DNA of 64,000 nt from Dromaius novaehollandiae. Its lineage: Eukaryota > Chordata > Aves > Casuariiformes > Dromaiidae. Made by a program: the position numbers and the translations under genes. Positions 22,246 through 33,610 of this stretch are shown one piece after another; positions within the stretch are counted from its first letter, which is position 1; each line of letters starts with the position of its first letter. The notes beneath the pieces were generated by a model that did not search any database, was not told the origin of the DNA, and was given only the letters and a program-made list of their open reading frames with translations. The stretch spans positions 19,201,001 through 19,265,000 of the forward strand of contig NC_088102.1 of the NCBI RefSeq assembly GCF_036370855.1, read 5' to 3'.

Positions 22246-25200
22246 AGAGAGGGGGACCTGAACCAAAGCTAACTATTCTTCCAAGAATACTAGTCTTATT
22301 TTTCTCAGGTGGCCTTTCTAGAAAATACTACAGCTAAACAGGTGATCACGAATGCCAAACTTGATCTTGCTAAAGATAATATACCTGACATAGTTTTGTC
22401 TTACAGCAGATGCAGTGCAGTGGACATAGGTTTAAGCTGTTTGGATTTAGGTATGTACCTTCTAGATCCTACTGTCCCTCATTTCATGGGGTTGATGAAC
22501 ATGTTTTTGAAATAATAAAGCAGAGTCAGATACCTGATCCATGTTTAACGCTGTTACATTTCAGAATGGAGCCAGTGATGCCTAGGTTTTCCACTGATTA
22601 ATCTTGTTCTAAAAGAAAATCTTCTGTTAGAAATTGATATCACAGTCACCACAGACATGTAAACATATAAAGAGCTGGATGAGGTAAAACAAAAACTTAA
22701 ATCATCTGGTCTGTATGGCTGGGTGCTCTGAGAACATCTGCCACATCATTAAAATGGCACTCTGCTTACTGTTCTTGGGAAGCAGTGATAGCCCCAGTGG
22801 CAGAACTGCATCAGATAGTGTGGTCAGCCCAAAGGAATGCATGCTTCAGACAGAGAGGTGACATCCCCGTACAGGAGGGAAAGCAGGGATGCTGAGTTGC
22901 CTATTTTCCCCCATGGATATCTCACAGAGCTGGTAACTGTACCATACTGAGACAACTGAGCTCCAGGAGGTAGCACAACAGGAACTGCTACATTTTTCTC
23001 CTTCTTAACAACAGCATTGCAACCTGATGATCAACACAACAGGGCATTTCACAGACTCTACAATTCCCAGTATGTTTTAGTTAGCAGATTAGCTATAATT
23101 TCTTTTTTTTAATTCTGTAGTATGTTAATTTTGACTGCTAATTCTTGGTTGTGTTATGTTTGGCTTGGAAAAGAAAATATGTGGGGAATTGTGCTCTCAA
23201 GGTGGCAATTAGAATTCAGACACTGAAAGAAGCAGACCTCTGCTTTATAATACAAGGTAGTTTGTCCCCAAAAAAGAAGAGGAAACACTTCCCAAATACC
23301 AAAAGTTTGCAACTAGGATACTATCCTAGGAGATGGAAGAAACAAGCCCAACCCTTCTCAGGCAGAGCTAGGATTTCATTCCAAGTTCCCATGTGCTTAG
23401 TGAGTTTGCTATTAATGACAGCAGGTTGAGATGTGTGTATTTCAAATTGTTGCTTGTAATGTGTTATATTGCTGTATGACAATATAAAAAGCTTACTTTT
23501 ACTGGCAATCTCCAAGAACACTTAGATCGACCTCTAGAGTTTGGAGAAAGCCACACCTGTGAATCTCATGAAGTTGAGGTGCTGTCAAAATGCAATTGTT
23601 TCTGCAAACATCTAGCAGTTGTAATATAAGTGTTTTACCAGTTTTTTGGGGGTAGAAAATCTGGCCCCATAAGGTTTGGTGGCAGCAAAATGGATGTTTT
23701 AAGCATCTGAATTTGGGACATAGGCCCTTAAAGGGTCAATTAGTGGCTAAGTCTTTTTGTGACTTCGGGTCTGCCTGACCTTATAAGATGATGTCTATGA
23801 CTTGTTACTTTCAGTTACTTTTGGTTTGCACAATGATCACTATACACATATATGTAATTTAACTCTGCTCTCTCAGTTTGACAATGTCCCTGGGAATGCT
23901 CAGACAGGGTGAACTTTAAAAAAGGCAAGAACATCTAAGAAGGGTGTTTGGAAGATATAGTTCTGGAGAAGTGTAAATAAAATATCAGACAATTAAAAAA
24001 AGGAGATGAAGTGTTATAAAAATTAGTAGGTGAGGACTTGTTCTTGTGAAGCAGACTTTTTGTTCATAAATGTTGGGTGTAATTAACTCTTACTGATCTA
24101 AATATAGCTTTCATCTTATCATTCAGAAGCTGTTAGATTATGTTCTCCAGTGCTGAGAGTCCCCGTTAACTGAGTGTCCTGCATTATCTGCAGGAGCATA
24201 GGGCAATTCATGCATTCTGTCGTCTGGTCCAAAGAAGGTAGAGATAAGGTTATACTCCACAGCTTGTGCCCCCTTATGATTATTTATTATACAATTTTCA
24301 AAATCCAGGTCTTGTACATAATTAGACCTGTAGTTTCAACTGTAGCTATGTACAAAGCAAACTTTTAAGAACGCATTCAGTTACTTAACAGAACCTCATT
24401 TTGAACTGAGAACTAGCGCCATCTCTTCATGAAGGTGAAGGAAAAAGTCAAGACAATCTGAGTAAACTAGTGGATTTTAGAACATAGAGGACTAGTTGAC
24501 TGTTAAAGTGGAAGAGCTGCTCCACTTGAAGTCTAGCCACCATCCTAAGCATAAATGGTGAAGGCATCAGCAGATGGTGTTAAAAGATACGTTGAATTGT
24601 CTGTGTTCTTACAGGGTGAACAAAAGAGTCTTTGTATACCATAAATGTCTTCCTTTGTGCAACTCTTCATATCAAAGGGAGATATAAGAAGGAGATGGCT
24701 ATATTTAGTTATGATCACAGTTACAGAAAGGTACTGCAGAAATTCTGCTTAGCTGTAACATCAAATCCTTTTATTCAGGGGAGGAGAAGAAAAAGAAAAA
24801 AAAAATCACCACATTCTAAACTAGCACAAGTTGTGGTTTGGTACACTTTTTATACTCTGGGTTTTATCCACTCCAGCTGTCAGATGGAGACAGGAAAAAT
24901 CAAAACATTTGTACAGTATCCCTTCTAAAGGAGCTGCTTAGGTGGTCAAGTCTGGATTTACCTCCTGTCTTCAGTGCTAGAGGACATCTGCCAATTGGCT
25001 GATGAATAAAAATTCTCTAGCCAGAGGCGATTCTTTGGGAGCTGCATCCATGCAGCGTTGGGCATGTTTACAGTGATTTTGACATGTGATGGTGATCAGC
25101 AAGTGAAGTATCAGCAAGTATATGGAGCAAGCTCTTCACCCACAAATATGGATGCTCAAAACATCTGATTTGCTCATTCCTCATAGTGTAAGTTGATCTT

Positions 25201-25420
25201 CACACACCTAAAATACCATAAGCATTGCTACTTTAAGGCTTGCTAGCTTTTCCGATCAAGTGCACTAAGCAGCGCTGGACCTACCACGGGACAACGAGAC
25301 TGCTCATTGCTAACCTTTTCCACAACGAAATTTGCCCAGTCTTTGCTTTCCATCTCTTATCTGTTTTCTGATCCATGACAAAACTTTTCTGTCACAGCAT
25401 GCCCAGTTAGCTTCTTCGGA
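22246..25420. other. Intergenic, nothing firmly recognised
   Basis: AT-rich intergenic DNA. A plus-strand stretch at 22309-22410, preceded by TTTCTCAG, has open coding-like sequence (VAFLENTTAKQVITNAKLD), but the family is unknown. The remainder shows no gene, RNA gene or element I can support. Confidence 0.5.
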
Positions 25421-25426
25421 AGTCTC

Positions 25427-26082
25427 CTATGTGGGATTTCTTAAGCCTTTGGGAAGTCTGTTTAAAACAAGTGATTCAGTTCTTGTTTGTCTGCAGAGGT
25501 ATTGACATGATTCAAAGAATTCTAGGAGAGTGTTCAGTTTTCCATGCAGTGCAAGTGATATAAGCAAGTCACTACGAGACAAACCATTAAAACGGCACTG
25601 AGCTTCTGGTGCTGTAATTTTTGAAAAATCACTTGGACGATTGCAGCCAGTTACTGAGGTACTGAGGTCTGGCATTTCCCATTGGCATCAATGTAACTTG
25701 GTTTTCAGTAGCCCTGAAACAACTAAATCTTTGTATCTAAAGCCGGGTATCCATGCTTAGAGGCCACTTTCACGAATATCTGTTGTAACATCTGTTTCTC
25801 CACTTGTAACGTAGATTTGTATGATAGATTTTATCTTTTTGGATCTTTCACTTTAGGAGAAAAAGAGTTTCCTTGGATGGAAGACTCCAAGAAATCGAAA
25901 GTCTTCATTTTATGTCTATACTTAATTTCAGCGTTCATTCTTGGATCTAGCATAGTCTTTGCAGCATCCGATTGCTTACCTCTCACATCTAATAAATGTC
26001 CTACTTGACCTACTAAAGCTCTGCCTGTGGCAAAATTGCAAAACACCTGAAAAAGTATTTTATTTCCTTCCTCTTCAGTCAT
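25427..26082 (-). pseudogene. Unidentified coding-like remnant, broken by frameshift
   Basis: Two adjacent minus-strand open segments (26082-25831 and 25675-25427) lie in different frames with stops between them. The upstream one reads FCNFATGRALVGQVGHLLDV and continues with a charged region containing DPRMNAEIKYRHK. The downstream one includes LLISLALHGKLNTLLEFFE. Composition looks like decayed protein-coding DNA, but I do not recognise the family. It may be a DNA transposon, a retrocopy or coincidence. It sits about 0.85 kb 5' of the FBLN5 start, on the opposite strand. Confidence 0.25.
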
Positions 26083-26640
26083 AACTGGAGATCTGCAATA
26101 TATGTGTTTCCTGAAAAATATTCCATTTCACAAACTGCCCCCCAAGTGTGGGGTCAGCTTAAAAAGGGTCAGTGTTTTTAGACAAAGCATTTGCTTTCTT
26201 TTGAATGTTTAGTTTGTTTATTCCTGTTTTCAAATAATCCCCAAGCTATATAGTTCCCGTAGTTGTGATTGTCACGAATTCAAGTTATTCGCCTCCCGAG
26301 GGTCAGAACTTTCATCAGTATGCCATTGGCACGAAGCAGCAAGCATTGCATATTCATTGTCCGAGACACCGGCTAGAGGGCCCCAAAAAAGCTTGACGTT
26401 TTTTGTTCTCAGAACAAGGAAAACAATCCCTTCCCTTCTCCAGTCCCTTGATAAGTGTTTCTGTCCAATAACGGTGCTCTCTGCTCTGAGGCACATTTAA
26501 CTGTGAAGTTTGCAGCCGGAGAGGCTTTCCTTCAAGCTGTTAGTGTTTTATCCTGGCAGGCTCCTCGAGATTGTTGTGAGGAGTCTAGCCAGTTGGTGAG
26601 CTTTGTAATCTAAACCAGCTGTCCCCAGGCTGAGGCCCCC

Positions 26641-26860
26641 ATTTGCATTGTTTAACATACTTAGAAAATGAAGTGTTCATTTTTAACATTCCTCCTCCAA
26701 TTGGTTTAATGCTGAATTACAGAAGAGAACTAAGCAAAACCAGGTGCTTTCTCTGTATTCTCTCCAGTGTCTGAGGAGGTACAGACTCCCGATCTTCTCC
26801 ATTACTTGCTATTTCATTCTTTGGACTATAAATGACGGAGGAACTGAAGTGCTAGCGGAG
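26641..26860 (+). promoter_or_regulatory. FBLN5: Candidate FBLN5 core promoter
   Basis: Upstream of the FBLN5 start codon there are: an octamer ATTTGCAT at 26641-26648; a CATTCC (MCAT/TEAD-type) hexamer at about 26688; a CCAATTGG palindrome holding CCAAT on both strands at 26697-26704; and a TATAAA at 26827-26832. If the TATA box is used, transcription would start near 26857 and the 5'UTR would be about 85 nt. All these short motifs also occur by chance, and an upstream non-coding exon is possible. The region is not CpG-island-like. Confidence 0.33.
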
Positions 26861-26940
26861 GGTAATGTTTGGAAACACTTTCTAGTTATTCGTCAGTGCA
26901 GACTCTGTTTTTTTTCCACCTTTCCTCAACGGTTTTGGAC

Positions 26941-26957
26941 ATGCAAGGATTAAAAAG
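26941..26957 (+). CDS. FBLN5: FBLN5 coding exon 1 (start codon)
   Basis: A 17-nt coding segment: MQGLK plus two bases of an arginine codon, then donor GTAAGTG at 26958. Human FBLN5 begins MPGIKR with the split after the same two bases, which fixes this start. The Kozak context is moderate (G at -3, C at +4). A short upstream reading frame, ATG at 26865 to TAG at 26885 (MFGNTF), would lie in the 5'UTR if the transcript starts above it. Confidence 0.88.
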
Positions 26958-28599
26958 GTAAGTGCTATGCATGAAACTTCTTTACTTACTGAAGGGAAAC
27001 CTACTTGTGGAAAATATCTGTGGCGACGATTCAGTATGCCAATCCACTTGCTAAAGCCATTTGCAAAGAGACGGGATCTTAATGGTCAGAGGTGGGGAAA
27101 GACAATCTGTCTGTTATAAAAGCCGTGCTGTCTCTAACGATTTCCTTCTTGATCTGTGCTTTTATTCTACACTTTAGGAGCCCCAACATCTGCAGGAGTG
27201 CTGAATTGCAACAGCAAACGATCCTACTGGCTACAGTAATTGATTTAAAGTTAATTAGTTACTACTGCAGAAGTTAATTACTAAATTAAAATATTTTGCC
27301 TGCTAAGCAAGCTACTGTGACCAGCTGAAAATAGTGTTGATAGGTTGTGTTGCATGTCTGTTAATAATTCTCAGGGGGATCTGAGATCAGAAGTAACGGG
27401 CAAATTGCGATGGTGGTTGCAGACAGAACACATATGAGGCAATAAGGTCACCCTCCCACAAACCAAGAGGAAAGAATACATCATCTTGTAACAGCTGAAA
27501 CTAAAAACTGTATACAAAAGTATGAGTTCTGTTTGCACTAAGTTTACAGTGGATTTTGTTAGTGTGTACTGCTCTACAGTAATGTAAAATGTAGCCCTAT
27601 TGCTAGGTTTGTTAACGTTCAGCTATAACCTGTTTTATTTCCTTCTAGTGCTGTTCTTGCTATACACGAAGTGAGTATGCAGTCATTTTACCCAGTGCAT
27701 GCTTTAAAAAAATCTTCAAAAAGATTCAAGGGATTAATAAGTGAAGTGCAAGCCTAAATGGATAATATTGTACTTTGAATGCTTTGCATCTGATTCTAAG
27801 GAAGAGTCTGTGTAGAATTTGCCTGTCCTTGTCACTCAGAAGTTGCCGGACAAGCACAATCTGTCCCCACCGCACTATGAACAACCATTTTAGGGACTGT
27901 GTTTGCTTTTCAGAGCTTGTGCCCAAAAACATATCGTGTTCAAATGTGTCAGTTACTGTTTGTGAGTAGTTTGGTCTAATATGCTTGTAGATCTTGTTCA
28001 GCAGCTCAGTTTGCACTGGAAATCAGAGACAGCTTTAAGAGAGAAAGCTGGTAGCTCACTTGGGTAGCAGAACTAAGGCTACCCAAAATATCCCTTGCTT
28101 CCTGTTTTGTGGGAAATATATTGTATACAATTGCCATTCAGAACTAGAATCCAAGATAAGCAAGCTGTGGGTTTAATTGTATTGAGAAGAAATTCTACAT
28201 AAGGCATCAGCAAAACACTGAAATCCATAGTACATAGAAAATAAATACGCTTCATATTGTTCTTTCCTGATTTTTCTGTCCGTTAGTAGATGTTTGGGGG
28301 AGTTAGTTGACTAGAGAATTTTATGCTCTAGGTAAAAAATTCTAGATATATCCACAGAGCTCTGTTAGTGAAGGATCCTACTTGTCTTTCAGTTGCAGTG
28401 AAGAAGCCCAGTAAGTCCCACTAGATCCTGAGATGATATAACTGGGGAAGGCTCCACTGAAGATAGCAGCTTCTAGTAGCTGATGACCTGGCACAGTGTG
28501 TCTACTTGTAGAGCAAAATATTACTCAAGATTGAGTAAAGGGACAGAATCTGGCCCTAAAAAATGGATTAATCTCAAGTGTAGTCTCCTGGGATGAAAT

Positions 28600-28780
28600 G
28601 CGGTTTAGCGGTTAGAGCAACTGGCTTGGATTCAGGACCTCCTGCATGATATGTCTGCAGCCCTGCCGATGAGTTGCACTGTGAGCTTAGGCAGGGCCTG
28701 TGCTCTGGTTTACCCATCTGTAAAATGTGCATAATGTGCATGAAAAACTTTGATATTCTCAAAGGAAAGGTATCAGAGAG
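28600..28780 (+). mobile_element. MIR/CORE-type SINE remnant
   Basis: It begins with a tRNA-like head (GGTTTAGCGGTTAGAGCA, then a GGATTCAGGACCTCC B-box-like part). A core follows with TGAGCTTAGGCAGG, then CCCATCTGTAAAATGTGCATAAT, which matches the familiar MIR wording 'catctgtaaaatggggataat'. This orientation and order are diagnostic of MIR-like CORE-SINEs. The copy is old and diverged. Confidence 0.7.
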
Positions 28781-28861
28781 GGGCAAAAACGCTTTACTGA
28801 ATGTTACGCACTTGTTCATTGAACATTTGCTGCATGGGGTGTCATAAAAAACAGATTAGTT

Positions 28862-28960
28862 AATAGACCTGTACAGCCTGATTCTGATCCCACTTGCTTA
28901 AACCATAGTAAGATTAGTGACTTCGAGGTCTGAATCTGGCCCATGGTTTTAATATTCTCT
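28862..28960. mobile_element. Possible ancient MITE fragment (CTGATTCTGATCCCACTT type)
   Basis: CTGATTCTGATCCCACTTGC at the left and GTCTGAATCTGGCCC at the right resemble an inverted-repeat reptile/bird MITE family whose ends read 'gattctgatctcactt' and 'agaatcaggccc'. A related AGAATCTGGCCCT lies at about 28546. Assignment is from memory of such elements and is weak. Confidence 0.3.
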
Positions 28961-29101
28961 CTCTAGAGGTCAAATTTATGTTAACAAAACTCTGGAATGC
29001 ACTGAAGTGTTGCTAGAGATAATTTTTTCTTGTATATTTAATTCTGTACAGCAAGCCCAGATATCAAAAGGTTTTCAGCCTATTTTCTATGCACATTACA
29101 G

Positions 29102-29156
29102 GATACTGACTGCTTTCACACTGGCCGTCTGCCTTACGAGCCCTGGAAAAGCACAG
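29102..29156 (+). CDS. FBLN5: FBLN5 coding exon 2 (signal peptide)
   Basis: A 55-nt exon completing the arginine codon, then ILTAFTLAVCLTSPGKAQ and donor GTGAGA. It forms the hydrophobic core and cleavage region of the secretory signal peptide; human reads ILTVTILALCLPSPGNAQ. Cleavage is expected near the A/Q-rich junction around residues 22-24, by analogy with human. The exon ends in phase 0, so the next acceptor choice decides how many glutamines follow. Confidence 0.95.
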
Positions 29157-31618
29157 GTGAGAGGTGCATACAGAAATCTCTGAACTGTTTTATACTGAAG
29201 TGCTATAGGCATGAGACTTATCTGGCTAGCAGGTGAATAGGAATCTCTGTGGTCTGGGGTTTTCATGAAAAGGAAGCTGTGTGGTCTAAGGGTTTAGAGG
29301 GGAGGAGTTGGAGCCAACAGGATCCTGGAGTTGAACATGGACTGAGCTTATTCACTCATCCTTGCCAGCTCAGCAAAATATCCCTGTAGAAACCTGGACC
29401 TCACTGAAAAGCTGATTTTGCCTCTGAACTGAGCACTCTGAGAAAATAAATAGAAAAAGCCATCCCCACAGGAGCCGGGACAGCTCAGTTCTGTGGTGGG
29501 GAACATCCATGTTTTGAACACTTACTGACCGAACATTTTTGGTGTGTAGCAATCCTGTAGAATCGTGTCTTAAGCCTTTTTATTTTGGACTACAAGTTTG
29601 ATGACTGCATCTTAGTCTTCATTTCAATTCCTATCCCAAGCCATTTTTATTCAAGAGGCAGAGCTTTTGAGGGTGGAAGGAAGTAGAACAGTCCAGTTCT
29701 TGAAATAGCAGAAGCATTAGTTCTTTGTGTTCCTGGGCACAAAGTAGACTTTAAATTAGGAAAAACAGTTCCCAAAGGCATGTTAAGCTTGGAACCTACT
29801 TGATAACCCAGATATGCTCAATGTCCAGAGCTGTGTTTCTAAATACCTTTGCCAAAAGGCTGTGAAACGTAGTTGGTTTTTTTCTGTTACATTGATAAAT
29901 TCCTGCACGTGGCTTGCTTATGGATGCTTTTGTGAACATCAGATCTAGATGGGAAATGCTTTTCATGCCTCTGGAGAATTTTTGTGATGTCTTTAAGGTT
30001 TTGTTTTTATAATTTAAATATTATTTCAATTCTGATTTTTATAAAAACATCTTTTACTGTAAGCTAATTTAAAAGTCAAAGCAGAAAACCACTTGAAAGC
30101 AAAGAGATAGCAACAAATTCTGAAGACATTGAAATAGGTCATTTCAACAATATCGGAATCTTTTCTGAATGAAGTTCTAGAAAATTGTTGAAACTGGTTT
30201 TACAGTAGTTTCAGTGTTTCTGAATCATCATTTACTGTCAAAAAAGAAATTATTTTGTTAAAAACTATCTTAGCTAGCCTAAACGTTGTGTATAAGGCAC
30301 AGCACAGAAGAGAGCAAAAGATAGGATATGTACATTCTTTACAACATGGGGCTGATTATAGCTTTGACTGTCAGAATACCTTGGCCTCCACAGCATGATA
30401 CCAAAACGTCTCATCATGCCAAAATAAATGAGGGCAGAACTCCCTTCTGTATGTTTGTCGCTTCTAGCAGTGGTTTTGTGTGTCTGTATGTACAAATGGC
30501 AGGTGCACTACAAATAGTACCATGTGTTTCATTTCATGTCCCCTCCCTAGTTCCTCCAATGGCCCACTTCCACTGCCTCATCCATCTCACATTGTCTCCC
30601 ATCTACAATATATTACTTTTCCAAACATATGCAAAGTGCTTTACCACTGATTTCTTCCACAAAGTTCAAAATAAGTGTATTTATCACTTATCAAAAGAAA
30701 AAAGAAAGAGAGAGAAGAACAAGGCAGAACCTTGAATCTACTCCATCCCTCCGCTCTGTTACTTCAGTGCTTTGTGTTTTCTGGATACCTCTTGCTTACA
30801 TTCATTAGTATAACCTATTTATTGGCAGAGTCCTATATTCATGTGAACTGCTTGGCCCATTGCTAAATGGCTGGAGACTCAGTCAAAAACTAGGGAGAGC
30901 AGGGGATCATTTTAATGGGCTTTGAAACACTCACCACCAGGATTGTCACCATTTCAGAAATGCTGAGGGTCACTGATTAGGTGCTGAAGACTCCAGGTTC
31001 CAGCCCTGATAAAGAGCAACACCATAAGATAGAAGCAAGGCCTCCAGTAATCTTGCATGCCTAGAGCATTTGTCATGTAAACATTTATCCTCTAAAATCA
31101 AAAGGTTTGGTATAAATGAAAAGCCTTACTTTTATTAAGAGTGTTTTGTTGTAACTACGGCTTCAGTTCAGTCAGACAGCTAACTTGTTAAAAATTACGT
31201 ACTGCATTGTCTATATGTGGAGTTGTAGAGCCTGTTACTCAGAAAAGTTAGCTAGTACCTTTGAACTGAGCATTTTTGTTCTGGCAAAAACAAGACCCAA
31301 AAATAGAAGAGTGTAACTTCTTTGTTAACCCCTGGTATGGAGCCCGTAGCACATCTTGTGTTAGTTAGCCCAGTGGAGAGTACTGTCCTGACACTGTCAC
31401 CACCTGAGAGAATTAGCTTTTGAGTTAAGGGACTGGCATGTGTGCTGGAGGTCTCAGGTTCATGCCTCACTGTCTGTCCTTTGGGGAAGGGCCCCTGTTT
31501 TGATGCAGTGTATGGCACTGAACAAATTGTACTATGTCGTAGTAATCTAAATGACTATTTGACTCTGCAGCCCTCTCATTTCACAGTCACTGAGTGTCTT
31601 TTCTTTTTCTGTTTTTAG
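29157..31618 (+). other. FBLN5: FBLN5 intron 2
   Basis: 2462-nt intron. It holds weak tRNA-derived SINE-like pieces near 29280-29400 and 31350-31520 and otherwise ordinary AT-rich sequence. The acceptor is a tandem TAGCAG at 31616-31621. Confidence 0.85.
31350..31520 (+). mobile_element. Possible tRNA-derived SINE remnant
   Basis: The phrase GTTAAGGGACTGGCATGTGT, then GGAGGTCTCAGGTTCATGCC, resembles the A-box to B-box spacing of a tRNA head (B box like GGTTCANNCC). No clear CORE or tail could be followed, so this is tentative. Confidence 0.35.
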
Positions 31619-31670
31619 CAGCAATGCACTAATGGGTTTGACCTGGATCGTGCCTCTGGGCAATGTTTAG
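31619..31670 (+). CDS. FBLN5: FBLN5 coding exon 3 (mature N-terminus)
   Basis: A 52-nt exon reading QQCTNGFDLDRASGQCL plus one base, donor GTAGGA. Human has AQCTNGFDLDRQSGQCL. Two acceptors three bases apart (TAG at 31616-31618, CAG at 31619-31621) are possible. I chose the first because it restores the human length. Using the second would drop one glutamine. The cysteines C27 and C40 here precede the first cbEGF module. Confidence 0.94.
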
Positions 31671-32849
31671 GTAGGATTTTAAGTGAATCAATGGATTTAA
31701 ATTGAGGTTCAGAAACCCTGACTTTGTTGAGTTAATGTTGTGCTGCTGTTAGTATGTTTTGGTTGAAGAGAAAAAGTTCTCATTATATGACAAGTATGTG
31801 TGTGTATAGATACGTGTGTGTGTGTATATGTGTATTTACACAGCTCAAGTATATACCTATCTTTGACATTGTTGAGATACTAATTGGCTGTCAGTGCTTT
31901 TCAAATAGCTATGATGCATTCAGTTGTGTTTGGGAGCTCAGCCCAGTTGCCAATGACAAGTGTTGTTCACTCTCCTTCTCTTTCTCCTCCAAACTCAGTA
32001 TTTACTACCTTTGATGGCAGCCTCCACCTGGAGGCCACAGATAAAGTCTATCCCTGCTGAGTGGCCAGAATCCAATTTAATTGTTGATTAATTGCTGATT
32101 AATAAGGGGGAACATGCGCTTAGCCACGTAGCATCTTTTTATCGATGAATGTGAAGGGAGGCTTTAAGTCTCCAGGGCAACATATTCTGCATGCATTAAA
32201 GTTACTGAAAACAATTAGGAGAAAAACAGCAACAGATTGCTTGCCCTGTCATTGCAGCCTAGTGTTTCTGTGCTCTGAGAACCAAACAAATTCTCATTTT
32301 GGCTAAACTGTATGTATCTTTCTAAATTTATTTCAGCAACAACAATCTCTATCAGAAAAAGAAAGACCTGAACCAGGTCCCCAGATCTGAACATCCCTAT
32401 GCTTTTCTGTGGGAGGGAGCTTGGGAGTTCCAAATCAGGATCCAAGTTTCACAGCTCGGCAAACCAAACCACCAGTGTTTGAAATCCTGATATGCATGTT
32501 GTGGTTTGGACAGACCCACTAGCAGGAACAGGCAGTAGCGTGCTGTAGCCATGTGTAAATCAGTATTTAAACTGAACATTTATAGAATAGCAAAGCAGGC
32601 TTTCCCCTCTCCCCCTACCCTCTAATACTGATGTAAAATAAGTAGAACATAGGAGTTGAATGTATGAGATTTTTTCCTGTTTTGATGTGATCTAACTACA
32701 AAGTGAGACTCATAAGGAAGAATTAGCTTTTCCTTTCAAAGAGGATATCAAATTTTTAGCAAAATCTCAAGTAAAACATATGTGAGCTCTTTTTGGATAG
32801 GTCACTTTAAGAAGCAATCACCGATTTAACTTTTGCAATCTCCTTCCAG
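31671..32849 (+). other. FBLN5: FBLN5 intron 3
   Basis: 1179-nt intron between GTAGGA and acceptor TCCTTCCAG. It holds a small TG-rich microsatellite near 31797-31835 and no gene. Confidence 0.88.
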
Positions 32850-33092
32850 ATATTGACGAGTGTCGGACTATTCCCGAGGCCTGTAGAGGAGATATGGTGT
32901 GTGTCAACCAGAATGGTGGCTATTTATGTGTACCCCGAACAAACCCAGTGTATCGCTCACCATATCTGAATCCTTATTCAAATATTTATCCACCGCCCCC
33001 AGCACCAGGCGCAGTTCCTAACTACCCTACTGTTACAAGACCTCTGATTTGTCGATTTGGTTACCAGTTGGATGAAAACAATCAGTGTGCTG
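32850..33092 (+). CDS. FBLN5: FBLN5 coding exon 4 (cbEGF 1 with RGD and proline-rich insert)
   Basis: A 243-nt exon, phase 1 to phase 1. It opens with the calcium-binding signature DIDEC (residues 42-46). It then has [20 protein letters not shown], where RGD sits at residues 54-56 (codons 32885-32893), the integrin-binding site of fibulin-5. After NPVY comes an insert rich in Pro/Tyr (YPPPPAPG), and the module closes with [18 protein letters not shown]. The insert is 30 residues by my count versus 34 in the human sequence I recall, the main length difference. In human the equivalent insert interrupts the first cbEGF. Donor is GTAAGT. Confidence 0.97.
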
Positions 33093-33429
33093 GTAAGTGC
33101 TGGAAAAATTTATTCTAGACTTTCATTTATGTTAAAGCTTGTATTACATTGTAGAGACAATTGTTCTGCATTGTTCTTTAGTTATTCTTCTGCCACTTAA
33201 GCCTGATATTTTGAAGTTCTCCTCCTTTTCTTCAAAGAGTATGAGTTGTACATTTCATATATTCTTCAGTGTAGGCTAAGACATGTTTTAGCCTCTTTAT
33301 TTAATCAGAAAACCTATCTTTATGAAAAGGGAAACCTTTTTATGAGATAAACAACCATCTGATAGCAGGTGATTTGTCAGTACATCTGAAACATGCCTTT
33401 TATGTTTATGATTCTGACCTTGACAGAGA

Positions 33430-33610
33430 GCATGGCCCTACATTTGAAGCATTAGTCTGGGACTGAGGAAACCCTAATTCAGTTCTTGGCCTTATGTGAT
33501 CTTGTTCAGATGTCTGGACCTCAGTCTTCCTCCTGTAAATGGTACAAATAAGAGTTGTTTCTTTCTATGTTTTGCCTTCTTGACTTAGATCGTAAGCTCT
33601 TTGGAGCACA
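33430..33610 (+). mobile_element. MIR-like SINE remnant
   Basis: CTGGACCTCAGTCTTCCTCCTGTAAATGGTACAAATAAG matches the 'cctcagtttcctcatctgtaaaatggggataata' CORE/tail wording when read in two halves. The end AGATCGTAAGCTCTTTGGAGC matches the 'gattgtaagctctttggggc' tail common to old tetrapod SINE/LINE copies. It is diverged and its boundaries are approximate. Confidence 0.65.

Larger units (their letters stand above)
26958..29101 (+). other. FBLN5: FBLN5 intron 1
   Basis: 2144-nt intron from GTAAGTG to acceptor CATTACAG. It contains a MIR-like SINE (about 28600-28780) and a possible MITE remnant (about 28862-28960). First introns often hold enhancers, but no specific motif cluster is claimed. 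Confidence 0.85.

Noticed and set aside
30328..30735. 135-codon plus-strand open frame in FBLN5 intron 2
   Set aside because: No conserved motif, lies wholly in an intron, ends in a simple A/G-rich stretch.
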